Of a DNA stretch of 13,401 nucleotides, positions 1 through 6,026 are shown piece after piece (within the stretch, counting starts at the first letter, position 1; each line of letters starts with the position of its first letter). The notes under the pieces were generated by a model, which saw nothing but the letters and a program-made list of their open reading frames with translations, made no database searches and had not been told where the DNA came from. Made by a program: the position numbers and the translations under genes. Origin of the DNA: Oribacterium sp. (GTDB lineage Bacteria > Bacillota_A > Clostridia > Lachnospirales > Lachnospiraceae); the NCBI GenBank assembly GCA_017940955.1, contig JAGAXP010000267.1, forward strand, positions 1 through 13,401, given 5' to 3'.

Positions 1-315
1 GATAATGCATCTGCAGCTTATAGTGCATCTAAAGGCGCAGGAAGATCTCTGACAAAGCATGCAGCATATTATCTGGCAGAGAAAAATGTTCGTGTAAATT
101 CTATCCATCCAGGACCGATCATGACTCCGATGCTTGAGGGATATTTAAAGGATAATCAGGCCATGGCTGATCGTGTAAAGCAGTACAATCCTCTACCACC
201 GCATATATCAGGACCGGAAGACGTTGCCGATGGTGTACTTTATTTGGCAAGTGATGAAGCCGCCTGTGTAACAGGAGCAGAACTTGTAGTTGATTGCGGT
301 CACTTGGTTATGTAA
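1..315 (+). CDS. Short-chain dehydrogenase/reductase (SDR), C-terminal part only
   Basis: The frame is open from base 1, so the N-terminal half, including the Rossmann glycine motif, lies outside the window. The visible 104 residues carry the SDR active-site signature YSASK (Tyr at fragment residue 7, Lys at 11). The NVRVNSIHPGPIMTPM stretch typical of classical SDRs follows, and then a PEDVADGVLYLASDEAACVTG segment that matches the family's C-terminal substrate and dimer region. The end, ELVVDCGHLVM, is the usual VVDGG tail with one Gly replaced by Cys. Classical SDRs use NAD(P)H to interconvert alcohols and ketones, and the substrate cannot be read from this part. No clear terminator follows the stop. 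The family assignment is firm; the specific reaction is unknown. Confidence 0.93.
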   Translation, partial: DNASAAYSASKGAGRSLTKHAAYYLAEKNVRVNSIHPGPIMTPMLEGYLKDNQAMADRVKQYNPLPPHISGPEDVADGVLYLASDEAACVTGAELVVDCGHLVM

Positions 316-371
316 ATTTTTTGGAAAACTAATAGCTGATGGATATATACAAATTTGTTGCTTCTTGTTAT

Positions 372-400
372 TTTACACAATATCCGGCAGTTATTACATA
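372..400 (+). promoter_or_regulatory. Weak candidate promoter upstream of recQ
   Basis: TTTACA at 372-377 is followed after 17 bases by TACATA at 395-400, within an AT-rich gap between the SDR gene and recQ. The -10 element is poor. TACATATGTA at 395-404 is a 10-bp palindrome. The rest of the 316-507 gap shows no gene: the frame open through it has no ribosome site and no recognisable product. Confidence 0.25.
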
Positions 401-507
401 TGTATATTAAAAGGTGTGATGTGGTCTGAAAATAGACGATATGAAAATCAGTTGGGCTGTGTTATTATCCTAAAGTCTAGAATGAATACCATAGGAGAAC
501 CGATTGG

Positions 508-2886
508 ATGAACGATAGAGACCTAGATGATTCACAATGGAATAGTTTGTTTGAAATGGCGAAAGATTATGAAGAGCAGGATGACTATGAGGATTATTAC
601 GAGGCATCCTCAAATATCATTGATCCTCCGGCCATAAGGGAATTCAAAACTCCCGAAGAGGCACTGAAAACATTATTTGGTTATGATGATTTCAGACCGG
701 GCCAGAAGGGAATCATAGATTCCATTCTTAAGGGGCAGGATGTATTTGCGGTTATGCCCACAGGTGCCGGTAAATCCGTATGCTATCAGATTCCTGCAAT
801 GCTTCTGCCGGGGATTACTCTTGTCATATCCCCACTTATTTCTCTCATGCAGGATCAGGTTAAGTCATTGAATGAAGCCGGGATACCTTCTGCTTTCATA
901 AACAGTTCCCTTTCCAGAGGTGACTTTTATGAAACCTTACACAGTGTAAGAGAAGGAGCCTACAAGATCATATATGTGGCACCGGAACGTCTCATGACAG
1001 ATGAATTTGTCGAGCTTGCAAAATCCATACGGATTTCAATGCTTACAGTAGATGAAGCTCACTGTATCTCCCAATGGGGACAGGATTTCCGTCCAAGCTA
1101 CATGAAGATCGTAGAGTTTGTAAAGCTTCTTGATGAGAGACCGATCATCAGTGCGTTTACGGCAACTGCCACAAAAAATGTCAGGGAAGATATAGTCTGC
1201 ATCCTGGGACTCAGGAATCCTTATACTCTGGTTTTGGGATTTGACAGAGAGAATCTTTTCTTCCAGGTGGAGAAGCCCAAAGACAAAGATAAATACCTTT
1301 TGGATTTCATTAAAGACCATCCCGGTGAGAGCGGAATCATTTACTGTTCAACAAGAAAGAATGTAGACAGTGTTTTTGAGATGCTGTTTAAAAAAGGATT
1401 ATCCGTTGGCAAATATCATGCCGGAATGAATCCTGCTGATAGAAAGAAAATGCAGAATGATTTTGTTTATGATTATACAAGTATCATTGTTGCCACCAAT
1501 GCTTTCGGAATGGGCATAGATAAGTCCAATGTAAGATTTGTCATTCATTACAATATGCCCCAAAGCATGGAGAACTACTATCAGGAGGCCGGAAGAGCAG
1601 GAAGAGACGGACTTGAGTCAAAGTGTATTCTTTTGTATTCGGCGCAGGATGTAGTCATTAACAAATTTTTGCTGGAGAAAAAGGAAACAGCCGACATTGA
1701 TCCCATGGATCTTGAAAACATAAGAGAGAGGGATAATCAGAGACTGCAGTCCATGGAAAGGTACTGCTATACCACGGAGTGCCTTCGAAATTATATACTT
1801 AAGTATTTCGGGGAGCAGCCAAAGGAGCCCTGCGGTGATTGTGGAAACTGCCTTAGGGAATTTGAAACCATCGATATGACCGAGGCTGCAAAAAAGATCA
1901 TCAATTGTGTTTACGAGGCAAAGGAAAGATTCGGAAGAACTATCATCGTTGATGCCGTATTGGGTGCAAAGACCGCAAGATTAAAACAGATAGGTGCAGA
2001 TAATTATAAGTCCTACGGAGCGCTTTCTTCGTCAAGCAAAAGTCTTCTCCTGAGACTGGTGGAACAACTTATCCTCGAAGGTTATCTTCAGCTCGGTGCA
2101 TACCAGGTTCTGAAAATGGGGGATATAAAAAGGCTAAAAAATCCCGAGAACAGGGTTCTTGTGAAGATCACAGATGAAGATAAGCGTCCGGCTGCCAAGA
2201 CTAAAGCTGAAAAGAGATCGGTTGGAATCAGTTCACTTACAACCTCCGGCTTTAAACTTTTCGACAAGCTTCGTGAGCTCAGGCTTGAGATTGCCCGTGA
2301 AGAAAACATGCCGCCGTATATCATTTTTAATGATAAAACCTTGATAGAAATGGCTGTTAAGGTGCCGGTCAACCAGAAGGAAATGCTCGGAGTTTCAGGT
2401 GTTGGCGACAACAAATACATGAAGTACGGGGAAAGGTTCCTTGAAGTCATCCGAGAGTATACCGACATATATCCCGATCTTCTCACCGACAGGGTTTCAC
2501 CTGAACAAGAAACAACGGTTTCTGTTACCAAAGTAAGAAAAAAGGAACCCAAGCAGGAATTCAGTCTCTTTCCGGAGGAAGCTGAAAACTACAATTATGA
2601 CGGATATAAAACGGTATCGGAAATTCGCGATGAGATGAACCGGATATGTGAGCGGGAAAATGTCAAAAAACTCCCGGCTACAAGACTGACGGAAATTTTG
2701 CTGGAGGAAGGTATCATATCAGGTGATTTTGAGTCGGATGATGCATATTCAAAAATACCGACAGAAAAAGGAAAAAAACTTGGTGTGATCGTTGAAGACC
2801 GGATCAGTCAAAAAGGAAATGAATACCACGTTCTGAAATATTCGCCTGATATACAAAGTATTTTGGTTCAGCATTATGTTGAGTGA
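508..2886 (+). CDS. recQ: ATP-dependent DNA helicase RecQ with C-terminal extension
   Basis: This is a RecQ 3'-5' DNA helicase acting in recombination and repair. An acidic N-terminal leader of about 45 residues precedes motif 0 (FGYDDFRPGQ, 57-66). Then come Walker A (TGAGKS, 85-90), Walker B DEAH (182-185) and the second helicase lobe, which ends with the QEAGRAGRDG motif. The zinc site is C425, C442, C445 and C448, with the same spacing as the four zinc cysteines of E. coli RecQ. A winged-helix (RQC) region follows, and then an HRDC domain starting near residue 580. At 792 residues it is about 180 longer than E. coli RecQ. The last ~93 residues (700-792) form a further, probably helix-turn-helix-like domain that I cannot name with confidence. 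The start is supported by AGGAG at 493-497. The gene appears monocistronic and ends at a strong terminator. Confidence 0.97.
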   Translation: MNDRDLDDSQWNSLFEMAKDYEEQDDYEDYYEASSNIIDPPAIREFKTPEEALKTLFGYDDFRPGQKGIIDSILKGQDVFAVMPTGAGKSVCYQIPAMLLPGITLVISPLISLMQDQVKSLNEAGIPSAFINSSLSRGDFYETLHSVREGAYKIIYVAPERLMTDEFVELAKSIRISMLTVDEAHCISQWGQDFRPSYMKIVEFVKLLDERPIISAFTATATKNVREDIVCILGLRNPYTLVLGFDRENLFFQVEKPKDKDKYLLDFIKDHPGESGIIYCSTRKNVDSVFEMLFKKGLSVGKYHAGMNPADRKKMQNDFVYDYTSIIVATNAFGMGIDKSNVRFVIHYNMPQSMENYYQEAGRAGRDGLESKCILLYSAQDVVINKFLLEKKETADIDPMDLENIRERDNQRLQSMERYCYTTECLRNYILKYFGEQPKEPCGDCGNCLREFETIDMTEAAKKIINCVYEAKERFGRTIIVDAVLGAKTARLKQIGADNYKSYGALSSSSKSLLLRLVEQLILEGYLQLGAYQVLKMGDIKRLKNPENRVLVKITDEDKRPAAKTKAEKRSVGISSLTTSGFKLFDKLRELRLEIAREENMPPYIIFNDKTLIEMAVKVPVNQKEMLGVSGVGDNKYMKYGERFLEVIREYTDIYPDLLTDRVSPEQETTVSVTKVRKKEPKQEFSLFPEEAENYNYDGYKTVSEIRDEMNRICERENVKKLPATRLTEILLEEGIISGDFESDDAYSKIPTEKGKKLGVIVEDRISQKGNEYHVLKYSPDIQSILVQHYVE

Positions 2887-2894
2887 AAATGATG

Positions 2895-2941
2895 AAAAAA
2901 ATCTCAACCGGTTACGATCTGTAACCGGTCGAGATTTTTTT
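2895..2941. terminator. Bidirectional terminator between recQ and the DUF1292 gene
   Basis: The arms ACCGGTTAC and GTAACCGGT enclose a GATCT loop. The stem extends through AAATCTC/GAGATTT around one mismatch and is flanked by an A-run on the left and a T-run on the right. It can therefore stop transcription of recQ and of the convergent minus-strand gene, whose stop codon overlaps its T-run. Confidence 0.9.
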
Positions 2942-3215
2942 ATTCTAATCTTGAGTAGTAGTCAGCTGCTTCTTCGTATTCCCTGTCATTCTCAATGTAA
3001 ACCACAACAGGGTTATGTTCAGCATCTTCCTGCACTTCATAAAGGACGCACTTTTTTGAATGATCGAGTTCCTTCTTCTCATTTACCGGAAGCATGGCAA
3101 AGTATTCTTTTCCTTTAAAAGTAAAATACTTATGTACACCATAATCTGCCGATGTTCCGTCCTGAAATGAAAGTGTAACAACAAGATCCTCTAATTTCTT
3201 TCCTCTGAATTTCAT
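2940..3215 (-). CDS. DUF1292 (YrzB-like) family protein
   Basis: This 91-residue acidic soluble protein has the DUF1292 layout: a FEDLVVTLSFQDG-like strand pattern (here LEDLVVTLSFQDG), a central F-KGKEYFAMLPV segment, and a CVLYEVQED ... VVVYIENDREYEEAADYYSRL tail. The family is widespread in Firmicutes and has no established biochemical role. I chose the ATG at 3215 because AAGGAG (3224-3229 on the minus strand) lies seven bases upstream; a longer TTG reading from 3236 would run through that ribosome site. The gene is convergent with recQ, and its stop codon lies in the shared terminator. No clear promoter is visible upstream. Confidence 0.88.
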   Translation of the reverse strand: MKFRGKKLEDLVVTLSFQDGTSADYGVHKYFTFKGKEYFAMLPVNEKKELDHSKKCVLYEVQEDAEHNPVVVYIENDREYEEAADYYSRLE

Positions 3216-3280
3216 ATATGACATCTCCTTTGCCAATGCTTATTATTCTACACAAGGGCAATCCCGGTGCGGGTTTTCAC

Positions 3281-3310
3281 TTGTTGATAATCCAACAAAT
3301 CCATTATAAT
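3281..3310 (+). promoter_or_regulatory. Candidate promoter for the first YbaK-type gene
   Basis: A consensus TATAAT lies at 3305-3310. Upstream, TTGTTG (3281-3286, 18-base spacer) or the overlapping TGTTGA (17-base spacer) could serve as the -35. TTGTTG pairs with CAACAA at 3293-3298, giving a 6-bp inverted repeat inside the promoter that could be an operator. The start codon is about 150 bases downstream. The leader between them contains only a 20-codon ORF (3329-3391) without a ribosome site. Confidence 0.45.
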
Positions 3311-3461
3311 ACTATTTAAGCAGAAATCATGAATGTAGTAACAATTGTAGATCCTGTATATGTAGCTGATTCTGCATCAGAAGTAAAATAACTAAATGCT
3401 TTTTAGGATGTTGGATAAGCTTTGATATATTAGGATTCAATGCGCTGATGGAGGAATTGCG

Positions 3462-4004
3462 ATGGAATTATTTGACGGAAGGCCGGAGAATGTTGAGGGG
3501 CGGTTACCGAAAGAGGTTCGCACTTATGATTTTCTGGATTCTTTGGGAATAAAATATAAAAGAATGGATCACGAGCATGCGGAAACAATGGAGGCTTGTG
3601 AGGAGATAGATAAAATCATGGATGTCGTAATGTGCAAGAATCTGTTCTTGTGCAATCGACAGAAGACAGCGTTTTATCTTTTGATGATGCCCGGAGATAA
3701 GAAGTTTAAGACAAAGGAATTGTCTTCACAGATAAATTCCGCAAGACTTTCTTTCGCAGAAGCGGAGGATATGCTGAAGTATCTCGACATAGAACCGGGG
3801 GCTGTCAGCGTTATGGGTCTGATGAATGATAAAGATCATGCAGTAAAGCTTCTGATCGACGAGGATGTGCTGAAGGACGAGTATATCGGGTGTCATCCAT
3901 GTGTGAACACAGCGAGCCTTAAGATGCGCACTGATGATGTGATAAAGAAGTTTCTTCCTGCTGTAGAGCATGAATACATGACGGTTCATTTGGTGGGAGA
4001 ATAA
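3462..4004 (+). CDS. YbaK/ProX-type aminoacyl-tRNA deacylase (prolyl-tRNA synthetase associated domain)
   Basis: This 180-residue single-domain protein resembles the free-standing relatives of the prolyl-tRNA synthetase editing domain (PrdX/ProXp-ala group). Those proteins hydrolyse wrongly charged tRNAPro in trans. Supporting features are the N-terminal TYDFLDSLGIKYKRMDHEHAETMEAC segment, the KNLFLCNRQKTAFYLLMMPGDKKFKTKELS core, and the SARLSFAEAEDMLKYLDIEPGAVSVMGLMND region with its long valine/leucine strand. The C-terminal YIGCHPCVNTASLKM motif gives the G-H-PC-NT signature of the group. GGAGG sits just before the ATG (3450-3454). The next gene downstream is a second, clearly different YbaK-family member. 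The substrate (Ala-tRNAPro or other) cannot be decided here. Confidence 0.9.
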   Translation: MELFDGRPENVEGRLPKEVRTYDFLDSLGIKYKRMDHEHAETMEACEEIDKIMDVVMCKNLFLCNRQKTAFYLLMMPGDKKFKTKELSSQINSARLSFAEAEDMLKYLDIEPGAVSVMGLMNDKDHAVKLLIDEDVLKDEYIGCHPCVNTASLKMRTDDVIKKFLPAVEHEYMTVHLVGE

Positions 4005-4021
4005 AACTGAATCGTAATTAC

Positions 4022-4047
4022 AAAAAATTGAACCCGGTTCATTTTTT
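4022..4047 (+). terminator. Short terminator-like hairpin after the first YbaK-type gene
   Basis: TGAACCCGGTTCA (4029-4041) is a palindrome around a central C. It is flanked by six As on the left and six Ts on the right, so the stem can extend as A-T pairs past a T-T mismatch. The GC core is short, so termination is probably partial. Confidence 0.5.
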
Positions 4048-4068
4048 CGGTGACTCCGGTAAATGGTA

Positions 4069-4085
4069 ACGGTTCATTCGGTGGG
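4069..4085 (+). repeat. Near-copy of the previous gene's 3' end
   Basis: ACGGTTCATTCGGTGGG here matches 16 of 17 bases of ACGGTTCATTTGGTGGG at 3981-3997, which encodes the end of the preceding protein (TVHLVG). A looser third version, CGGTTCATTTTTTCGGTG, lies between them at 4035-4052. This may be a small duplication scar. Confidence 0.55.
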
Positions 4086-4101
4086 CCAGGGCAGTTATAA
4101 T
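4073..4101 (+). promoter_or_regulatory. Candidate promoter for the second YbaK gene cluster
   Basis: A consensus TATAAT at 4096-4101 lies exactly 17 bases after TTCATT at 4073-4078, a partial -35 match. The ATG is about 60 bases downstream. The -35 lies inside a near-copy of the 3' end of the preceding gene (see the repeat at 4069-4085). Confidence 0.5.
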
Positions 4102-4163
4102 TCTCATATAGGATTATGACTGCCCGGTATTTGTCTGATAAAATAGAAAAACGAGGAAAAGCA

Positions 4164-4640
4164 ATGATAAATGTAAAAGTAAAAGAATTCTTAGATAATA
4201 AAGGTCTGGGCGACAGACTTACAGAACATTCTGAAACAATAGATACTGTAGAGCATGCCGCCCGGCAGATAGGATGTACGGAGCCTGAGATTGCAAAGAC
4301 ACTGTCTTTTATTGTGGATGAAAAGCCTGTGATAGTTGTGATGGCAGGCGATGGCAAGGTAAACAGCTCCAAGTTTAAGTCTGTATTCCATACTAAGCCT
4401 CACATGATACCCAGAGAACAGGTTGTTGAGATAACCGGTTTTCAGCCCGGCGGGGTGTGTCCTTTTGCAGTGCCAGAAGATATCCCGATATGGCTTGATG
4501 TTTCCATGAAAAGATTCGAGTATGTACATCCTGCCGGAGGAAATGAGTTTACGTCGGTAAAGATCACACCTGATGAACTTGAGAAAATCACCGATACGCA
4601 GGGATGGTGTGATGTATGCAAAGGATGGGAGGGTGAGTAA
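4164..4640 (+). CDS. YbaK/EbsC-family aminoacyl-tRNA deacylase
   Basis: This 158-residue protein belongs to the YbaK/EbsC/ProX superfamily, whose members clear mischarged aminoacyl-tRNAs in trans, for example Cys- or Ala-tRNAPro. Recognisable parts are ETIDTVEHAARQIGCTEPEIAKTLSFIV near the N-terminus, a lysine-containing KTLSF strand, VIVVMAGDGKVNSSKFK, and the hallmark GFQPGGVCPFAVPEDIPIWLD loop. A C-terminal PAGGNEFTSVKITPDELEKIT follows. The ATG at 4164 is chosen because GAGGAAAA lies at 4153-4160; a frame start at 4116 has no ribosome site. It is the first gene of a tight cluster, and its TAA overlaps the next small ORF's ATG. It is clearly diverged from the 180-residue family member just upstream, so the two probably have different substrates. 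Confidence 0.92.
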   Translation: MINVKVKEFLDNKGLGDRLTEHSETIDTVEHAARQIGCTEPEIAKTLSFIVDEKPVIVVMAGDGKVNSSKFKSVFHTKPHMIPREQVVEITGFQPGGVCPFAVPEDIPIWLDVSMKRFEYVHPAGGNEFTSVKITPDELEKITDTQGWCDVCKGWEGE

Positions 4641-4768
4641 TGAAGTCTATCCTTATCAAAGATACAACTAAGAAGAACGGGAACTGTGAGATTTACAGAG
4701 TTGAATGCTCTGATGGAATCTTTGGAGTTCCGGAGAGTGTGTTTAGGATCAAGAAGTTATTGTTTTGA
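4640..4768 (+). pseudogene. 42-codon ORF, possible frameshifted remnant of a short 'LIKDTT' protein
   Basis: The ATG overlaps the stop of the deacylase gene (TAATG), and a GGGAGGGTGAG ribosome-like site lies inside that gene's end. The product begins MKSILIKDTTKKNG and ends FRIKKLLF. From memory, Lachnospiraceae encode a conserved ~60-70-residue protein of unknown function that starts (M)xxxLIKDTTKEER and contains cysteines. After KDTTK this ORF departs from that pattern, but another frame reads EERE directly at the same point. A single indel near 4670-4675 would explain this. It may be a decayed copy, or an intact unrelated small protein. Confidence 0.45.
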
Positions 4769-4793
4769 ATTATGGAGGTTACGAAAGGGAAAT

Positions 4794-5084
4794 ATGTATA
4801 AAATAGTAGCCAGACTTTCTGTAAAGAAAGATAAGATTGAGGAGTTTAAGGAAACAGCAAAAGAACTCATTCAGAAATCAAGTGGAGAAGAGGGGAATGT
4901 GTTTTACACATTGAATCAGGATACTCAGGATGAGCAGAAGTTTGCTTTCATAGAGTGCTGGAAGGATGAAGAAGCTATGAAGATTCATGGTGCATCTGAG
5001 CATTTTACTCGGATATTCCCTATTCTGTCTGAGATGGCTGAAAGTTCAGGACCAAATGACTTTTATAAAGAAGTTGAGTTTTAA
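4794..5084 (+). CDS. ABM-fold (antibiotic biosynthesis monooxygenase / YgiN-like) protein
   Basis: This 96-residue protein has the ABM dimeric ferredoxin-like fold pattern: MYKIVARLSVKKDKIEEFKETAKELIQKSSGEEGNVFYTLNQD, then KFAFIECWKDEEAMKIHGASEHFTRIFPIL. The E-W-D-A-H core is typical of quinol monooxygenase YgiN-like and related small proteins. In this family, reactions range from quinone oxidation to haem degradation, and many members have no known substrate. I chose the ATG at 4794 with AAAGGGAA just upstream; the open frame extends back to 4686, but that part looks like another gene's remnant. It lies 25 bases after the small ORF and 14 before the glutaredoxin-like gene, so a redox-related transcription unit is likely. 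Confidence 0.87.
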   Translation: MYKIVARLSVKKDKIEEFKETAKELIQKSSGEEGNVFYTLNQDTQDEQKFAFIECWKDEEAMKIHGASEHFTRIFPILSEMAESSGPNDFYKEVEF

Positions 5085-5098
5085 TTGGAGGTTTTGAA

Positions 5099-5416
5099 AT
5101 GTTAAAAGTATATGGAAGTGAGATGTGCCCGGACTGCATTGAGTGTAAGTACAATCTGGACAGAAACAACATAGAATATGACAATATCGACATCACAAAG
5201 AGCCTTAAGGGTCTGAAGGAGTTTCTTAAACTTCGCGATAAGGATGAGGTTTTTGACGATGCAAAGGACAATGGATATATTGGGATTCCTGCGCTTGTGA
5301 CTGATGATGGCAAGCTCACTCTGGATTGGGAAAGCTATTTTACCCAGCAGGGAATCGAGGTTGTGCATCCTGGAGAAGCAGGAGCAGCTTGTGGTATAGA
5401 CGGCAAGGGATGCTGA
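5099..5416 (+). CDS. Glutaredoxin-like protein with CPDC active site
   Basis: This 105-residue thioredoxin-fold protein opens MLKVYGSEMCPDC, placing a CPDC redox pair at residues 10 and 13, with a further Cys at 16. The YIGIPALVTDDGKLTLDWE segment has the cis-Pro and GKL features of glutaredoxin-related proteins. Two more cysteines, at 98 and 105, form an unusual C-terminal CxxxxxxC tail (CGIDGKGC) that ends the protein. A resolving or metal-binding role for this tail is only inference. TGGAGG lies about eight bases before the ATG. It is the last gene of the cluster after the ABM-fold protein and is followed by a strong terminator. The likely role is cytoplasmic thiol-disulfide exchange; the partner is unknown. 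Confidence 0.9.
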   Translation: MLKVYGSEMCPDCIECKYNLDRNNIEYDNIDITKSLKGLKEFLKLRDKDEVFDDAKDNGYIGIPALVTDDGKLTLDWESYFTQQGIEVVHPGEAGAACGIDGKGC

Positions 5417-5441
5417 TGTTGTCAAGAGAAATCATCGTTAG

Positions 5442-5476
5442 AAAGAGGAACAGATATGATAGTCTGTTCCTTTTTT
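5442..5476 (+). terminator. Rho-independent terminator after the glutaredoxin-like gene
   Basis: GGAACAGA (5447-5454) and TCTGTTCC (5463-5470) form a perfect 8-bp stem with an 8-base loop. Six Ts follow, and As upstream can pair with them. Confidence 0.92.
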
Positions 5477-5561
5477 GATGTCACAATCAGTGACTCAAGG
5501 CTTCTTGGCAGCGGCTGTGTATTCTCAGTAACTTTAATAATGTCTACGGTAAATAAATTGC

Positions 5562-5590
5562 TTTACATTAATGGAATAATGATATATGAT
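5562..5590 (+). promoter_or_regulatory. Promoter of the riboflavin operon
   Basis: TTTACA (5562-5567) and TATGAT (5585-5590) are separated by 17 bases, each one mismatch from consensus. The site lies about 45 bases before the FMN riboswitch, which fits the expected leader transcript. Confidence 0.75.
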
Positions 5591-5634
5591 TCCAAAAGAA
5601 AAGAGATGACTTGATCATCTTGAAAATGAATACG

Positions 5635-5740
5635 ATCTTCGGGGAAGGTGAAATTCCTTATCGGCGGTAAAGCCCGCGAGCCTTATGGCAGGATCCGGTT
5701 AGATTCCGGGGCCGACAGTATAGTCTGGATGGAAGAAGAT
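5635..5740 (+). promoter_or_regulatory. FMN riboswitch (RFN element)
   Basis: All conserved blocks of the FMN aptamer are present. The closing stem is ATCTTC (5635-5640) with GAAGAT (5735-5740). Between them are GGTGAAATTCC, CGGCGGTAAAGCCCGCGAGCC, GGCAGGAT, the variable stem around CCGGTTAGATTCCGG, and GGCCGACAGTATAGTC with GGATGGAAGAAGAT. It lies upstream of ribD and should sense FMN, the end product derived from this pathway. FMN binding is expected to favour the downstream terminator. Confidence 0.98.
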
Positions 5741-5783
5741 AGAGAAATCGAAATATCGGTTTTCTTTTTGCTAGGTATATCAA

Positions 5784-5815
5784 CCCCGAAACAGTTATGT
5801 TTCGGGGATTTTTTT
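5784..5815 (+). terminator. Riboswitch-controlled leader terminator
   Basis: CCCCGAAACA (5784-5793), loop GTTA, and TGTTTCGGGG (5798-5807) form a perfect 10-bp stem followed by ATTTTTTT. TTCGGGG at 5638-5644, in the aptamer's 5' strand, is fully complementary to CCCCGAA (5784-5790). It can therefore act as the antiterminator when FMN is absent. Confidence 0.93.
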
Positions 5816-5860
5816 ATAAAAAAACGATTTACTTTAGCTCTTATAAATAAATGTTCAGAT

Positions 5861-5890
5861 AATATTGAAATGCTTCAGGATTTCAATATT
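5861..5890 (+). repeat. Perfect 11-bp hairpin in the rib leader
   Basis: AATATTGAAAT and ATTTCAATATT enclose an 8-base loop (5872-5879). A pyrimidine tract, TCTTCTTCCTTCTC, follows rather than a clean T-run, so it is not a typical terminator. A second small hairpin, ATCTGA-CAT-TCAGAT, lies at 5938-5952. These sit in the ~210 bases between the leader terminator and ribD, which contain no convincing gene. An mRNA-stability or attenuation role is possible. Confidence 0.6.
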
Positions 5891-6026
5891 TCTTCTTCCT
5901 TCTCATCACCTCTTAATGCTGTTTTTCGAGCCTTAATATCTGACATTCAGATGTAAGCTTATTGGCTAATAAAAAATATTTTATGTCTTAAAAATAGGCA
6001 GTTCCCGGGATCAGAGAGGAGTCCCA

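Noticed and set aside
290..511. Open frame of 73 codons between the SDR gene and recQ
   Set aside because: It overlaps the end of the SDR gene and the start of recQ, has no ribosome site, and its Cys/Tyr/Phe-rich product looks like translated AT-rich spacer.
2088..2552. 154-codon antisense frame inside recQ
   Set aside because: It is a shadow of the recQ reading frame; the recQ frame has clear HRDC and linker sequence here, and the antisense product is Ser/Leu-rich without motifs.
5648..5956. Open frame of 102 codons across the riboflavin leader
   Set aside because: It runs through the FMN riboswitch and its terminator, whose conserved RNA structure fully explains the sequence.
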